A DNA stretch of 5,881 bases from Deltaproteobacteria bacterium (GCA_029858165.1 JAOUFO010000120.1:1-5881); one strand, 5' to 3'. Positions 1 to 5,646 are shown, numbered from the stretch's first letter. Translations and numbers: made by a program. The notes: a model not told the origin generated them from the sequence alone.

Positions 1-43
1 CGACCTGATCCTGACCCTGGCCCCCAAAAAGAAAGGCAGATAG
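1..43 (+). CDS. Possible C-terminal end of a gene entering from the left
   Basis: Frame 2 reads DLILTLAPKKKGR and then a TAG at 41-43. A hydrophobic strand followed by a short basic tail is a believable protein C-terminus. The last six codons and the stop lie inside the repeat that starts at about 23. The DUF3570 gene is also followed by a repeat copy exactly at its stop codon, which supports the idea that this repeat sits at gene 3' ends. Only 13 codons are visible, no family can be recognised, and frame 1 is also open here, so the call is tentative. Confidence 0.3.
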   Translation, partial: DLILTLAPKKKGR

Positions 44-130
44 CCCGGCCTCATTTTTGGAGCCGACAGGCGACAAACAATCGCCGGTGCTATCTGCTGG
101 ACAGCACCCCAAAAAGAAAGGCAGATAGCC
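23..130. repeat. Structured repeat, array A: one 85-bp unit plus a partial second unit
   Basis: Unit 1 starts CCCAAAAAGAAAGG at 23 and unit 2 starts with the same sequence at 108, a period of 85 bp. Unit 2 stops after its 5' arm (about 130). Within unit 1, 35-44 (GGCAGATAGC) pairs with 89-98 (GCTATCTGCT) as nine Watson-Crick pairs plus one G-U. A second stem pairs 45-49 (CCGGC) with 83-87 (GCCGG). The apical segment 56-75 (TTTGGAGCCGACAGGCGACA) is identical to that of the array at 3631-3826, and contains the mini-hairpin GCC-GACA-GGC. The outer stem differs from the other array by three compensated pairs. I recognise no named family. Confidence 0.85.
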
Positions 131-496
131 CCCCCCTCTCTCTCCGGCCCCCTTCGGGTGCTTCCCTCCCCAACCGGGGAGTGGAAAGGCCCTGCCTGTT
201 CCATTGAATCAACCAACAAAAAAGCGGAAAAATCACCAGCCGGAGGGATCAATCCCACCAAACACGCAAAACCCACCCCGATCCAAAAGCACCCATCCCG
301 TCAAACCGGGCCGAAGCCCCTCTTTTTCCCTCCTTAAAATAGCCTATTGTCAGAGATGAAAGGTGGAGGTAAAATCAAGTTGCTGGTGGGCTTTCACCAA
401 CCGGAACCACGCCGCAGACTTAGAAGGCGGCTCCTGTGAACCAAACACCGGGAGCGGGGGATATAAGCCTTAAACAGAAACACTTTCTTACAACCT
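131..496. other. Intergenic stretch without a convincing gene
   Basis: The first part is C-rich and contains a small palindrome (CTCCCC 166-171, GGGGAG 176-181). Further on there are short hairpins: TGGTG/CACCA around 385-400, then GCCGC/GCGGC, then GCTCC/GGAGC between about 410 and 460. A 36-codon frame could start at GTG 363 and end at TAA 471-473 (VEVKSSCWWAFTNRNHAAD...), but it has no clear ribosome binding site and I recognise nothing in it. It could be a decayed gene end or a structured RNA. I cannot tell which. Confidence 0.5.
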
Positions 497-638
497 GAGA
501 CCTCTGCATAACTACCGATAATCTCCTGTTTTGATAAAAAAGCGGGGTTTGGGGGCCGCAGGCCTCCAATCATATCAACCCCCTTCCTTTTGGGAAGGGG
601 GCAGGGGGATGGGAAAAAACCAGTTGTGCAGAGGTCTC
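497..638. mobile_element. 142-bp MITE-like element with terminal inverted repeats and 5-bp target duplication
   Basis: The left end GAGACCTCTGCATAAC (497-512) and the right end GTTGTGCAGAGGTCTC (623-638) are inverted copies matching at 15 of 16 positions. The 5 bp on both sides are AACCT (492-496 and 639-643), as expected for a target-site duplication. The interior encodes no transposase. It holds two hairpins: a GGGGGCC/GGCCTCC stem at 551-567 and a CCCCCTTCC/GGAAGGGGG stem at 579-601. The size, ends and lack of coding capacity fit a non-autonomous element mobilised in trans by a DDE-type transposase. Ends of the GAGACC type occur in several IS groups, and I cannot assign the family. Confidence 0.8.
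579..601. repeat. GC-rich palindrome inside the MITE
   Basis: CCCCCTTCC (579-587) pairs perfectly with GGAAGGGGG (593-601) around a five-base loop. It resembles the C-run/G-run palindromes at 166-181, 5561-5617 and 5709-5734, so it may belong to a dispersed palindrome class rather than to the element itself. Confidence 0.6.
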
Positions 639-643
639 AACCT

Positions 644-960
644 AAAGGGGGGTGAATCAGGCGATGGGAAAACACAGGTTCCACAGCAATTTATCTTCAT
701 CCATTGACGGCGTTTCAGCCTTAGATTCTTCAAAAAAAACCGCCAGATAAGCTTGGTTATAGCCAAAACCCGCCCCAAATGCCCCCCATAAGGAGCAAAT
801 CAGGGCTGGCTAAAAACCATGCGCAAGGAAGAGGATGTCAGCAAACGTTGGGTTATAGGATTTTTTTTAAGAAGACAATCATGGGGGTGGCAACCCCCGC
901 CAGCGGCCCGGAGCGAGGGAGCCACCCGGTCCATGTTTGTAACCATTTAGGAAACGCTAA
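644..960. other. Leader region of the cytochrome-like gene, no convincing gene
   Basis: A 61-codon frame (779-964) overlaps the next start by ATGA, but it has no ribosome binding site and its composition looks random, so I do not call it. A T8 run at 861-868 follows a TTATAGGA stretch, and the region is more AT-rich than its surroundings, so a promoter could lie here. I see no sigma-54 type GG-N10-GC site: the nearest matches have the wrong spacing. Confidence 0.4.
883..927 (+). promoter_or_regulatory. Two mutually exclusive hairpins upstream of the cytochrome-like gene
   Basis: GGGGGT (883-888) pairs with ACCCCC (893-898) around GGCA. Alternatively GGGTGGC (885-891) pairs with GCCACCC (921-927) across a longer loop. 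The two pairings share bases and cannot coexist. The second ends 33 bases before the start codon. This could be an RNA switch or only a by-product of G/C runs, and no known riboswitch consensus is visible. Confidence 0.25.
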
Positions 961-1428
961 ATGAACAACAAATTTGTCAGCAGAATTTTTAGGGTAAACA
1001 GGATTCAAACCAAACATGGGATTTTGGCCGTAATGGCCCTTGCGGGCGGCCTGTTTTTGGCCGGTTGCGGCGAGGGGGGGGGAGGAGAAGGGGGTGAAGG
1101 CTCCCACAACCCCGGGCAAAACTGCCAGACTGCCGGGTGCCACGCAATCGGAAGTGGGGAACATAGCTTTGTGTATTCCGGTACAGTGTACCAGGGGGGG
1201 CAGGGTGTGGCCGGGGTGACCGTAACCATCACCCAGGGTGGAACCCCCTTTTCCCTGATTACTGACAGCCTGGGGAATTTTTACACCTCGTTCGGCAACC
1301 CTGCCGCAGGCTATACCGCTTCGGTCACTCCACATGACGGAATCCATACCATGGCGACCACCCAGTCTCAGGGGGCATGCAACGCCAGCGGATGTCATGA
1401 TTCCGCCCGCAGGATATTTGCCAACTGA
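961..1428 (+). CDS. Lipoprotein with two CX4CH haem-type motifs and a carboxypeptidase-regulatory-like domain
   Basis: The 155-residue product has an N-terminal export signal with a basic region (about 1-19), a hydrophobic core (about 21-34) and the lipobox L33-A-G-C36, so it is predicted to be lipid-anchored. Gly at +2 argues against inner-membrane retention by the E. coli rule. A Gly/Glu-rich linker follows (37-47). Two CX4CH motifs, C55-C60-H61 and C140-C145-H146, frame a region at about 70-125 (YSGTVYQGGQGVAGVTVTI...TDSLGNFYT) that reads as a carboxypeptidase-regulatory or Cna-B-like beta-sandwich. CX4CH is an uncommon but known haem c attachment motif, found for example in tetrahaem cytochromes c3. 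H68, H125 and H129 could be distal ligands. AGGA at 949-952 lies 8 bases before the ATG. An electron-transfer role is inferred, and haem attachment is not proven by sequence. Confidence 0.85.
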   Translation: MNNKFVSRIFRVNRIQTKHGILAVMALAGGLFLAGCGEGGGGEGGEGSHNPGQNCQTAGCHAIGSGEHSFVYSGTVYQGGQGVAGVTVTITQGGTPFSLITDSLGNFYTSFGNPAAGYTASVTPHDGIHTMATTQSQGACNASGCHDSARRIFAN

Positions 1429-1446
1429 TGGGGTAGGGAAGAAATT

Positions 1447-1492
1447 GGGGGAACCAGCCGGTTGTGGCTGGGACCCCCTCCACCCCTTTTTT
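1447..1492 (+). terminator. Probable intrinsic terminator or attenuator after the cytochrome-like gene
   Basis: GGGGG (1447-1451) and CCAGCC (1454-1459) pair with GGCTGG (1466-1471) and CCCCC (1474-1478), with a 2x2 internal mismatch and a six-base loop. A T6 run begins at 1487, after a TCCACCCC spacer, and another T-rich stretch follows. The spacer is longer than in a textbook terminator, so partial termination or attenuation before tlpA is equally plausible. Confidence 0.5.
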
Positions 1493-1626
1493 CCTTTTTG
1501 CTTCCGGGTACTGGTGATACACCGGGAAAGAAGGGTTTGGGGGTGACAGGAGGTTTAAACACCCGCGCCACAGGATAGGAAGTCTGTCAGCGCGCAAGCG
1601 GGAAACCAACAGAAGGGGTTGCAAAA

Positions 1627-2184
1627 ATGAACCATCCGTTGATTTTGCTCAATTGGTTGAAAGCCGGTTTTGGCCTTCACACATCCGCCCGTGTGGTTTT
1701 GGCAGGTTTGTTGATGCTGGGCGGGCAGTTGGTTTTGCCTGCCGGTTATATGCCCGCCGCTTATGGGCAGGAAGCTTCCGCCATCGGGTTGACCTCGTAC
1801 CCGGATGGAAAACCGGTGCAATTGGGCCAGTTGAAAGGCAAACTGGTGGTAGCCAATTTCTGGGCGCCCTGGTGTGTGCCCTGCCGCCGGGAGTTTCCTG
1901 AGTTTCAAAAACTGTCCGATAAATATGGGGCCAAAGGGCTGGCCGTGGTGGCCATCACCGCCGAGGAAAACCCGAAAAAAATCGCCAAATTTATTGAGGC
2001 CACCGGGGCCAAGCTGACCGTGTGGCAGGATGTGACCAGCACCTTGCACGAAAAAATGAAAGTGTCTGTGATGCCCACCACCCTGTTGCTGGACCGCCAG
2101 GGAAACCTCATCGGCACCTACCAGGGGTTTGATGCCGGGGCCGGATTGGCCGCCCTGGAACAGGATATTGTAAAACACCTTTAA
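1627..2184 (+). CDS. Periplasmic TlpA/ResA-like thioredoxin-fold oxidoreductase
   Basis: The 185-residue product has an N-terminal hydrophobic export segment (about 20-40) and a likely cleavage region near AAYGQEASA (44-52). The mature part is a TlpA-like thioredoxin domain. NFWAPWCVPC carries the redox pair C83/C86 (WCVPC), and the conserved cis-proline is P150 in SVMPTT. The strand VVAITAEE and the turn LLDRQGNLIGTYQG are typical of AhpC/TSA-Redoxin-type TlpA proteins. Such proteins reduce particular envelope disulfides, for example in cytochrome c maturation or copper-site assembly. AGAAGGGG (1611-1618) lies 8 bases before the ATG. The next gene follows by 15 bases, so the two are probably co-transcribed. 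The substrate is unknown, but the downstream CxC lipoprotein and the upstream CX4CH protein are obvious candidates. Confidence 0.93.
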   Translation: MNHPLILLNWLKAGFGLHTSARVVLAGLLMLGGQLVLPAGYMPAAYGQEASAIGLTSYPDGKPVQLGQLKGKLVVANFWAPWCVPCRREFPEFQKLSDKYGAKGLAVVAITAEENPKKIAKFIEATGAKLTVWQDVTSTLHEKMKVSVMPTTLLLDRQGNLIGTYQGFDAGAGLAALEQDIVKHL

Positions 2185-2199
2185 GCCTTGGATGAAACC

Positions 2200-2454
2200 A
2201 TGCGAACCATTTTACACAAACAGGCCGGAAGAGCGGGATGGGTCCTGTTGCTGGCATTGGGTTTGTCCGCGGTCGGCGGATGCTCCGAATCCCTGGAGGT
2301 GGTGCAGCCCTGGGACCGGGGAGAACTGGCCGGAGACCTGATGCGTCCCGACCTGAACACCCTGGAGCAAACCGATTGGGACCATATTTACTTTAGCAAA
2401 GAGGGGTCAGCCGGGGGCTTTTCCACCGGCGGGGGAGGTTGCGGATGCAATTGA
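2200..2454 (+). CDS. DUF4266-family small lipoprotein ending in GGGGCGCN
   Basis: From ATG 2200 the product has 84 residues; a TTG at 2188 would add four and seems less likely. A short basic N-terminus, a hydrophobic core (about 13-25) and the lipobox V25-G-G-C28 with Ser at +2 predict an outer-membrane-sorted lipoprotein. The mature part is only 57 residues. QPWDRGELA (36-44), HIYFSKEGSAGG (62-73) and the tail GGGGCGCN (77-84) are hallmarks of DUF4266. The only Cys residues after the lipid-bearing one are C81 and C83, at the very end. No function is established. A terminal CxC on a flexible Gly tail suggests metal, cofactor or thiol chemistry, or a modified peptide tail. It lies between a thioredoxin gene and a DUF3570 gene. 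DUF4266 and DUF3570 are, as I recall, common neighbours, sometimes near a flavin transferase (ApbE) gene. None is visible here. Confidence 0.88.
   Translation: MRTILHKQAGRAGWVLLLALGLSAVGGCSESLEVVQPWDRGELAGDLMRPDLNTLEQTDWDHIYFSKEGSAGGFSTGGGGCGCN
2433..2438 (+). promoter_or_regulatory. Ribosome binding site of the DUF3570 gene, inside the DUF4266 tail codons
   Basis: GGGAGG at 2433-2438 lies 6 bases before ATG 2445 and decides the start of the barrel gene over the TTG at 2439. The same bases encode the Gly run just before CGCN, so translation of the two genes is probably coupled. Confidence 0.65.
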
Positions 2455-3632
2455 AACGATGGTTTTCCTATTTTCTGATGGCCGGAATGGCCGCCAAAGC
2501 CGGAGAAGCCCACGCCCAGTCTTATGTAAAGGCCAAGCAGTTGCGGTATGACGAGGGTCGGCCCGGAGTGACAGTGGACGAATCGGAACTGGAGGCGGTG
2601 ATTCAGTTTGAGGACAACGACAAGCTGAACCTGTTGCTGGTCAACGATGTGATCACCGGGGCATCCCCCACCGGCATCCCCCAATCCCAAACCACAACCG
2701 GCGCATCCAGTGTGGCCGGGGTGGGGGTGCTGGCCAGAGGCCAGGGCTTTACCCCATCCCCGGAAAAACGGCAGGCTGCCACCATCGGGTATTCGTGGCA
2801 GGCCACCCGTGAGATCGCCCTGAATGCCATGGCCAACCAAAGCCACGAATCCGATTACCATTCGGACGGGGGCGGGGTGGGTGCCGTGTTGGAATTGAAC
2901 AAAAAGAACACCACCCTCGCGGTGAACTATCGGGCCGCCAACGATCAGGTCAACCCCAAAAACGTGGCGATTCACCCGGAAGGCAAAGGCAAAAAACAAA
3001 CCGAGGAAGGGTCTCTTTCGGTCAGCCAGTTGGTGGGCAAGGCCGCCATCGTCACTCTGGGCGGCTTTTACGGCAAGGCCAAGGGACAGATGAACGACCC
3101 TTACAAAAAAGTAATGGCCGGCGGGGTGGAAATCTTTGAAAAACGGCCGGACCGGCGGGAGAATTTTGGCGGGACCGCCCAGGTGAAACTGGGGGTCACC
3201 GACGGGCTGTCCATGGATCTGCGCTACCGGTATTACACCGACGATTGGAAAATCTCCAGTCAAACGGTTCAACTTGGGGCCATCATGGAGCTTTCGGAGG
3301 AATGGCTGGTGGATGGCCATTTCCGCCATTACACCCAAACCGGGGCCTCTTTTTACAAGCCGGTGTTTGCTTCTGTGCCGGATTATTACTCATCCGACGT
3401 GCGGTTAAGCCCCTTTGTGGCCGAAACCCTCAGCGTCACCGGAATCTGGCGCCAAAGCGAAAACTGGTGGTACGATGCCACCCTGGCCAAATATGTGCAG
3501 GTGGCCACCGGCGGGGGGGGCGCCCCATCCAATGGAGGGGAAGAGGAAGAAGAGGGTTTGCCCATTTTCAACGATTCCCACGCCATGCTGAAAGCCTATG
3601 TGTTCAGCGTTTCCGCCCAATATAGATTTTAA
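2445..3632 (+). CDS. DUF3570-family outer-membrane beta-barrel protein
   Basis: ATG 2445 gives 395 residues and overlaps the DUF4266 gene by 10 bases. Residues 1-24 form a signal peptide (cleavage after AHA). The body has alternating strand patterns and ends in AYVFSVSAQYRF, with the terminal Phe typical of outer-membrane barrels. DUF3570 hallmarks are visible: an N-terminal strand followed by NDVITGASPTG (67-77), SHESDYHSD...ELNKKNTTLAVNYRAANDQVNP (133-171), YRYYTDDWKISSQTVQL (261-277) and HFRHYTQTGASFYKP (292-306), then YYSSDVRLS. Residues 355-370 form a Gly-rich and then five-Glu insertion just before the last strands, probably a loop. The family has no established function. Its constant pairing with a DUF4266 lipoprotein suggests a two-part outer-membrane unit. 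A passive pore or a scaffold is possible. Confidence 0.9.
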   Translation: MQLKRWFSYFLMAGMAAKAGEAHAQSYVKAKQLRYDEGRPGVTVDESELEAVIQFEDNDKLNLLLVNDVITGASPTGIPQSQTTTGASSVAGVGVLARGQGFTPSPEKRQAATIGYSWQATREIALNAMANQSHESDYHSDGGGVGAVLELNKKNTTLAVNYRAANDQVNPKNVAIHPEGKGKKQTEEGSLSVSQLVGKAAIVTLGGFYGKAKGQMNDPYKKVMAGGVEIFEKRPDRRENFGGTAQVKLGVTDGLSMDLRYRYYTDDWKISSQTVQLGAIMELSEEWLVDGHFRHYTQTGASFYKPVFASVPDYYSSDVRLSPFVAETLSVTGIWRQSENWWYDATLAKYVQVATGGGGAPSNGGEEEEEGLPIFNDSHAMLKAYVFSVSAQYRF

Positions 3633-3826
3633 CCCAAAAGAAAGGCAACCAGCCAGCCTGCGGCGTTTGGAGCCGACAGGCGACACAACGCAAGGCTGTG
3701 CTGGTTGCTGGACAGGAACCCAAAAGAAAGGCAACCAGCCAGCCTGCGGCGTTTGGAGCCGACAGGCGACACAACGCAAGGCTGTGCTGGTTGCTGGACA
3801 GGAACCCAAAAGAAAGGCAACCAGCC
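3631..3826. repeat. Structured repeat, array B: two identical 86-bp units plus a partial third
   Basis: Units start at 3631 and 3717 and are identical over 86 bp. A third starts at 3803 and ends after its 5' arm (3826). In unit 1 the outer stem pairs 3644-3653 (GGCAACCAGC) with 3700-3709 (GCTGGTTGCT). Inner stems pair AGCCT (3655-3659) with AGGCT (3693-3697), and GCGTT (3663-3667) with AACGC (3687-3691). The apical segment 3666-3685 equals that of array A. The array starts inside the DUF3570 stop codon and fills almost all of the gap between two convergent genes. Perfect identity of the units implies recent duplication or ongoing homogenisation. Confidence 0.95.
3722..3795 (-). terminator. 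Repeat hairpin with T-rich tail, possible terminator of the regulator gene
   Basis: Read on the minus strand, the second full unit forms its outer stem (3795-3786 with 3739-3730) and is followed at once by CTTTCTTTT (3730-3722), as in an intrinsic terminator. Unit 1 offers the same signal at 3709-3636. No comparable T-run follows the hairpins on the plus strand, so the barrel gene would need another way to terminate. Confidence 0.4.
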
Positions 3827-3837
3827 CATCCCTCGCT

Positions 3838-5346
3838 TTACTTAAGCGGGATGTTGAGCTTTTTGGCTTTGCGGTACAGCGTGACGCGGCTGATGCCCAG
3901 CAACTCTGCCGCCCTGGATACATTGCCTGCGGTTTCCCGGATTGCCTGGCGGATGGTGTCCGCTTCGGCCGCCTTCAGAAAGAAACTTCGGGTTTCCCGC
4001 CGGACCGGGGGTTCTGGATGGGGTGGCGGAAAAGCGGGACGATGGGCCTGGGGAGCCGGAGGATGGCCATGATTGGGGTTATGGAACGGGGCACCCGCTC
4101 CCCCGGACCCGCCCCCCCCCGGAGGCAGGGCCAACACCGGAAAATCCTTCCATTCCAGAACCATTGATTCCGACACCACCACCGCCCGGAAAATCATGTT
4201 TTCCAGTTCCCGCACATTTCCCTGAAAAGAATACTCCATCAGGGCCTGTTCCACTTTTGGGGAAAGATCAACCAATTCCCGGTTTTCCTCGTTGCAGAAT
4301 TTTTCCAGAAAATGACGGGCCAGCAGCAGGATGTCCTCCCCCCGGCTTCTCAACGGAGGAAGAAAGATGGGAAACACCGCCAGCCGGTAATACAGGTCCT
4401 GACGGAACCTTCCCTGGGTGACTGCCAGGGCCAGGTCCACATTGGTGGCGGAGAGAATGCGCACATCCACCTTTTTGGTCTGGCCTCCAATCGGCTCAAT
4501 TTCATGGGATTGAAGCACCCGCAACAGCTTGGCCTGGAGCGGAGAGGGCAGTTCCCCCACCTCATCCAAAAACAGGGTGCCTCCGTCTGATTTTTCAAAC
4601 TTCCCCACCCGGCGGGCGGTCGCCCCGGTAAAGGCCCCTTTTTCGTGGCCGAACAATTCGCTTTCCATCAGATTTTCCGGGATGGCCGCGCAGTTGATGG
4701 GCACAAACGGCCCTGAGGCCCGGGGGCTGTTGAAGTGAATCGCCCGGGCGATCAATTCTTTGCCGGTGCCGCTTTCCCCTTCTATCAACACCGTGATATC
4801 CCGGCTGGCTACTTTTTCCACCAGCTTCAACATCTGGCGCATCGGTTCAGATTTCCCGATGAGTTCGGGAAACCGGTCCGCTTCATCAAGCCGGGCGCGA
4901 AGACTTTGGAGTTCCGCCAACATCAAAAGAGCACTTAAAGCGTTGCGGACCGCAAGCCGCAATTCATCAAACCCGGATGTTTTTTTTACAAAATCAAAGG
5001 CTCCCAACCGGATGGCCGCCGGAGCGTCTTCAATGGCCCCCTGGGAACTCATCACCACCACAAACCCCACTTTTTTCGTTTCCACGATTTCCTTCAGCAC
5101 ATCCAACCCCTTCATATCCGGCAGCATCAAATCCAACAAAACCACATCCACCGGTTCCCCCTGTTGGATCCGGGTCACAGCATCTTTTCCATTAAAGACG
5201 GTTTCCACCGCACACCCGGACCGTCGGAAGTGGAATTCCAGCAATTTGCACACATGGGTGTCGTCGTCTACAACAAGCAGGGTGGGGGGGTTTTTCCACC
5301 CAGTCGGGACCACAATCTTGTCTTCAAACGAAGGGATTCCATCCAT
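3838..5346 (-). CDS. Sigma-54-dependent response regulator of the NtrC family
   Basis: The 502-residue product activates sigma-54 RNA polymerase after phosphorylation by a sensor kinase not seen in this window. The receiver domain (about 21-140) has the acidic pocket D27-D29, phosphoacceptor D72 (VVLLDLMLPD), switch S100 and K122; the Pro that usually follows this Lys is T123. The AAA+ domain (about 162-390) has Walker A GESGTGKE (190-197), the sigma-54-contacting GAFTGA loop (237-242), Walker B with D261-E262 and FRQDLYYRL (314-322). The Fis-type helix-turn-helix is at about 461-500 (ETAGNVSRAAELLGISRVTLYRK). The 408-455 linker is Gly, then His/Pro-rich, and unusually long. ATG 5346 is preceded by an in-frame stop (TAA, 21 bases upstream) and has only a weak ribosome binding site. 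The gene converges on the DUF3570 gene. Control of that operon is possible, but I see no sigma-54 promoter to support it. Confidence 0.96.
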   Translation of the reverse strand: MDGIPSFEDKIVVPTGWKNPPTLLVVDDDTHVCKLLEFHFRRSGCAVETVFNGKDAVTRIQQGEPVDVVLLDLMLPDMKGLDVLKEIVETKKVGFVVVMSSQGAIEDAPAAIRLGAFDFVKKTSGFDELRLAVRNALSALLMLAELQSLRARLDEADRFPELIGKSEPMRQMLKLVEKVASRDITVLIEGESGTGKELIARAIHFNSPRASGPFVPINCAAIPENLMESELFGHEKGAFTGATARRVGKFEKSDGGTLFLDEVGELPSPLQAKLLRVLQSHEIEPIGGQTKKVDVRILSATNVDLALAVTQGRFRQDLYYRLAVFPIFLPPLRSRGEDILLLARHFLEKFCNEENRELVDLSPKVEQALMEYSFQGNVRELENMIFRAVVVSESMVLEWKDFPVLALPPGGGGSGGAGAPFHNPNHGHPPAPQAHRPAFPPPHPEPPVRRETRSFFLKAAEADTIRQAIRETAGNVSRAAELLGISRVTLYRKAKKLNIPLK

Positions 5347-5403
5347 GAGATTGGTTCCATCAACCGGTTAAAAGGAGGATGGTTTCCCGCCAGGGCCTAA
5401 ACC

Positions 5404-5646
5404 GGGGACCATCCATCCGCATCAAAAAGCATTGAAACAAAATAGTACAAATTTTAAATGGGAGCCATTTTAAAAAAGGAACACAAAACGGCCTTGGACC
5501 ATCCAAAGCCAAAAACCTGCGGGGGAGCACAAAAGAAAGGCGGCGCAAGCCCAGTTGAACCCCCCCTCTCCCCGGTCGCTTTATGCGACCTGCCCATCCC
5601 CATCCAGGGAGGGGCGGGGTGTGCTTGTTTGATGGGGACCATCCAT
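5404..5646. repeat. Three direct copies of GGACCATCCA upstream of the regulator
   Basis: GGGGACCATCCAT occurs exactly at 5404-5416 and 5634-5646, and the core GGACCATCCA at 5496-5505. All three have the same orientation. They could be binding sites for an activator or autoregulator, or pieces of a dispersed repeat. The irregular spacing does not decide between these. Confidence 0.45.
5561..5617. repeat. Nested GC-rich palindrome
   Basis: The inner stem GGTCGC (5574-5579) pairs with GCGACC (5585-5590) around TTTAT. The flanking C-rich run (5561-5573) and G-rich run (5602-5617) can pair imperfectly around it. Intergenic palindromes of this build are usually dispersed REP-like repeats or terminators. 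Confidence 0.5.

Noticed and set aside
360..473. Possible remnant of a transposase end or a tRNA-like structure
   Set aside because: The 36-codon frame matches no family I know. On the reverse strand a GCCGC/GCGGC hairpin faintly resembles an anticodon arm, but the loop length is wrong and no acceptor stem is present.
575..778. 67-codon minus-strand frame crossing the right end of the MITE
   Set aside because: It reads through the MITE inverted end and a palindrome, and its C-terminal half is a translation of the C-run. No domain is visible.
797..817. Sigma-54 promoter-like TGGC...GC upstream of the cytochrome-like gene
   Set aside because: The distance between GG and GC is 11 instead of 10, and the flanking bases do not fit the consensus. 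A second candidate at 888-900 has a spacing of 8.
779..964. 61-codon frame overlapping the cytochrome-like start by ATGA
   Set aside because: There is no ribosome binding site, no recognisable domain and a random-looking composition, and it spans the leader hairpins.
2388..3338. 316-codon minus-strand frame opposite the DUF3570 gene
   Set aside because: It is a shadow of a well-supported gene. The plus strand has the signal peptide, barrel motifs and terminal Phe.
3631..3826. Integron attC sites or a CRISPR array
   Set aside because: The arms lack the GTTRRRY/RYYYAAC core sites. There are only two full units, which are identical throughout and have no variable spacers.
5370..5435. Strong Shine-Dalgarno-like AAAGGAGG followed by ATG on the plus strand
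   Set aside because: The ATG is directly adjacent with no spacer, and the frame codes for only 18 residues.
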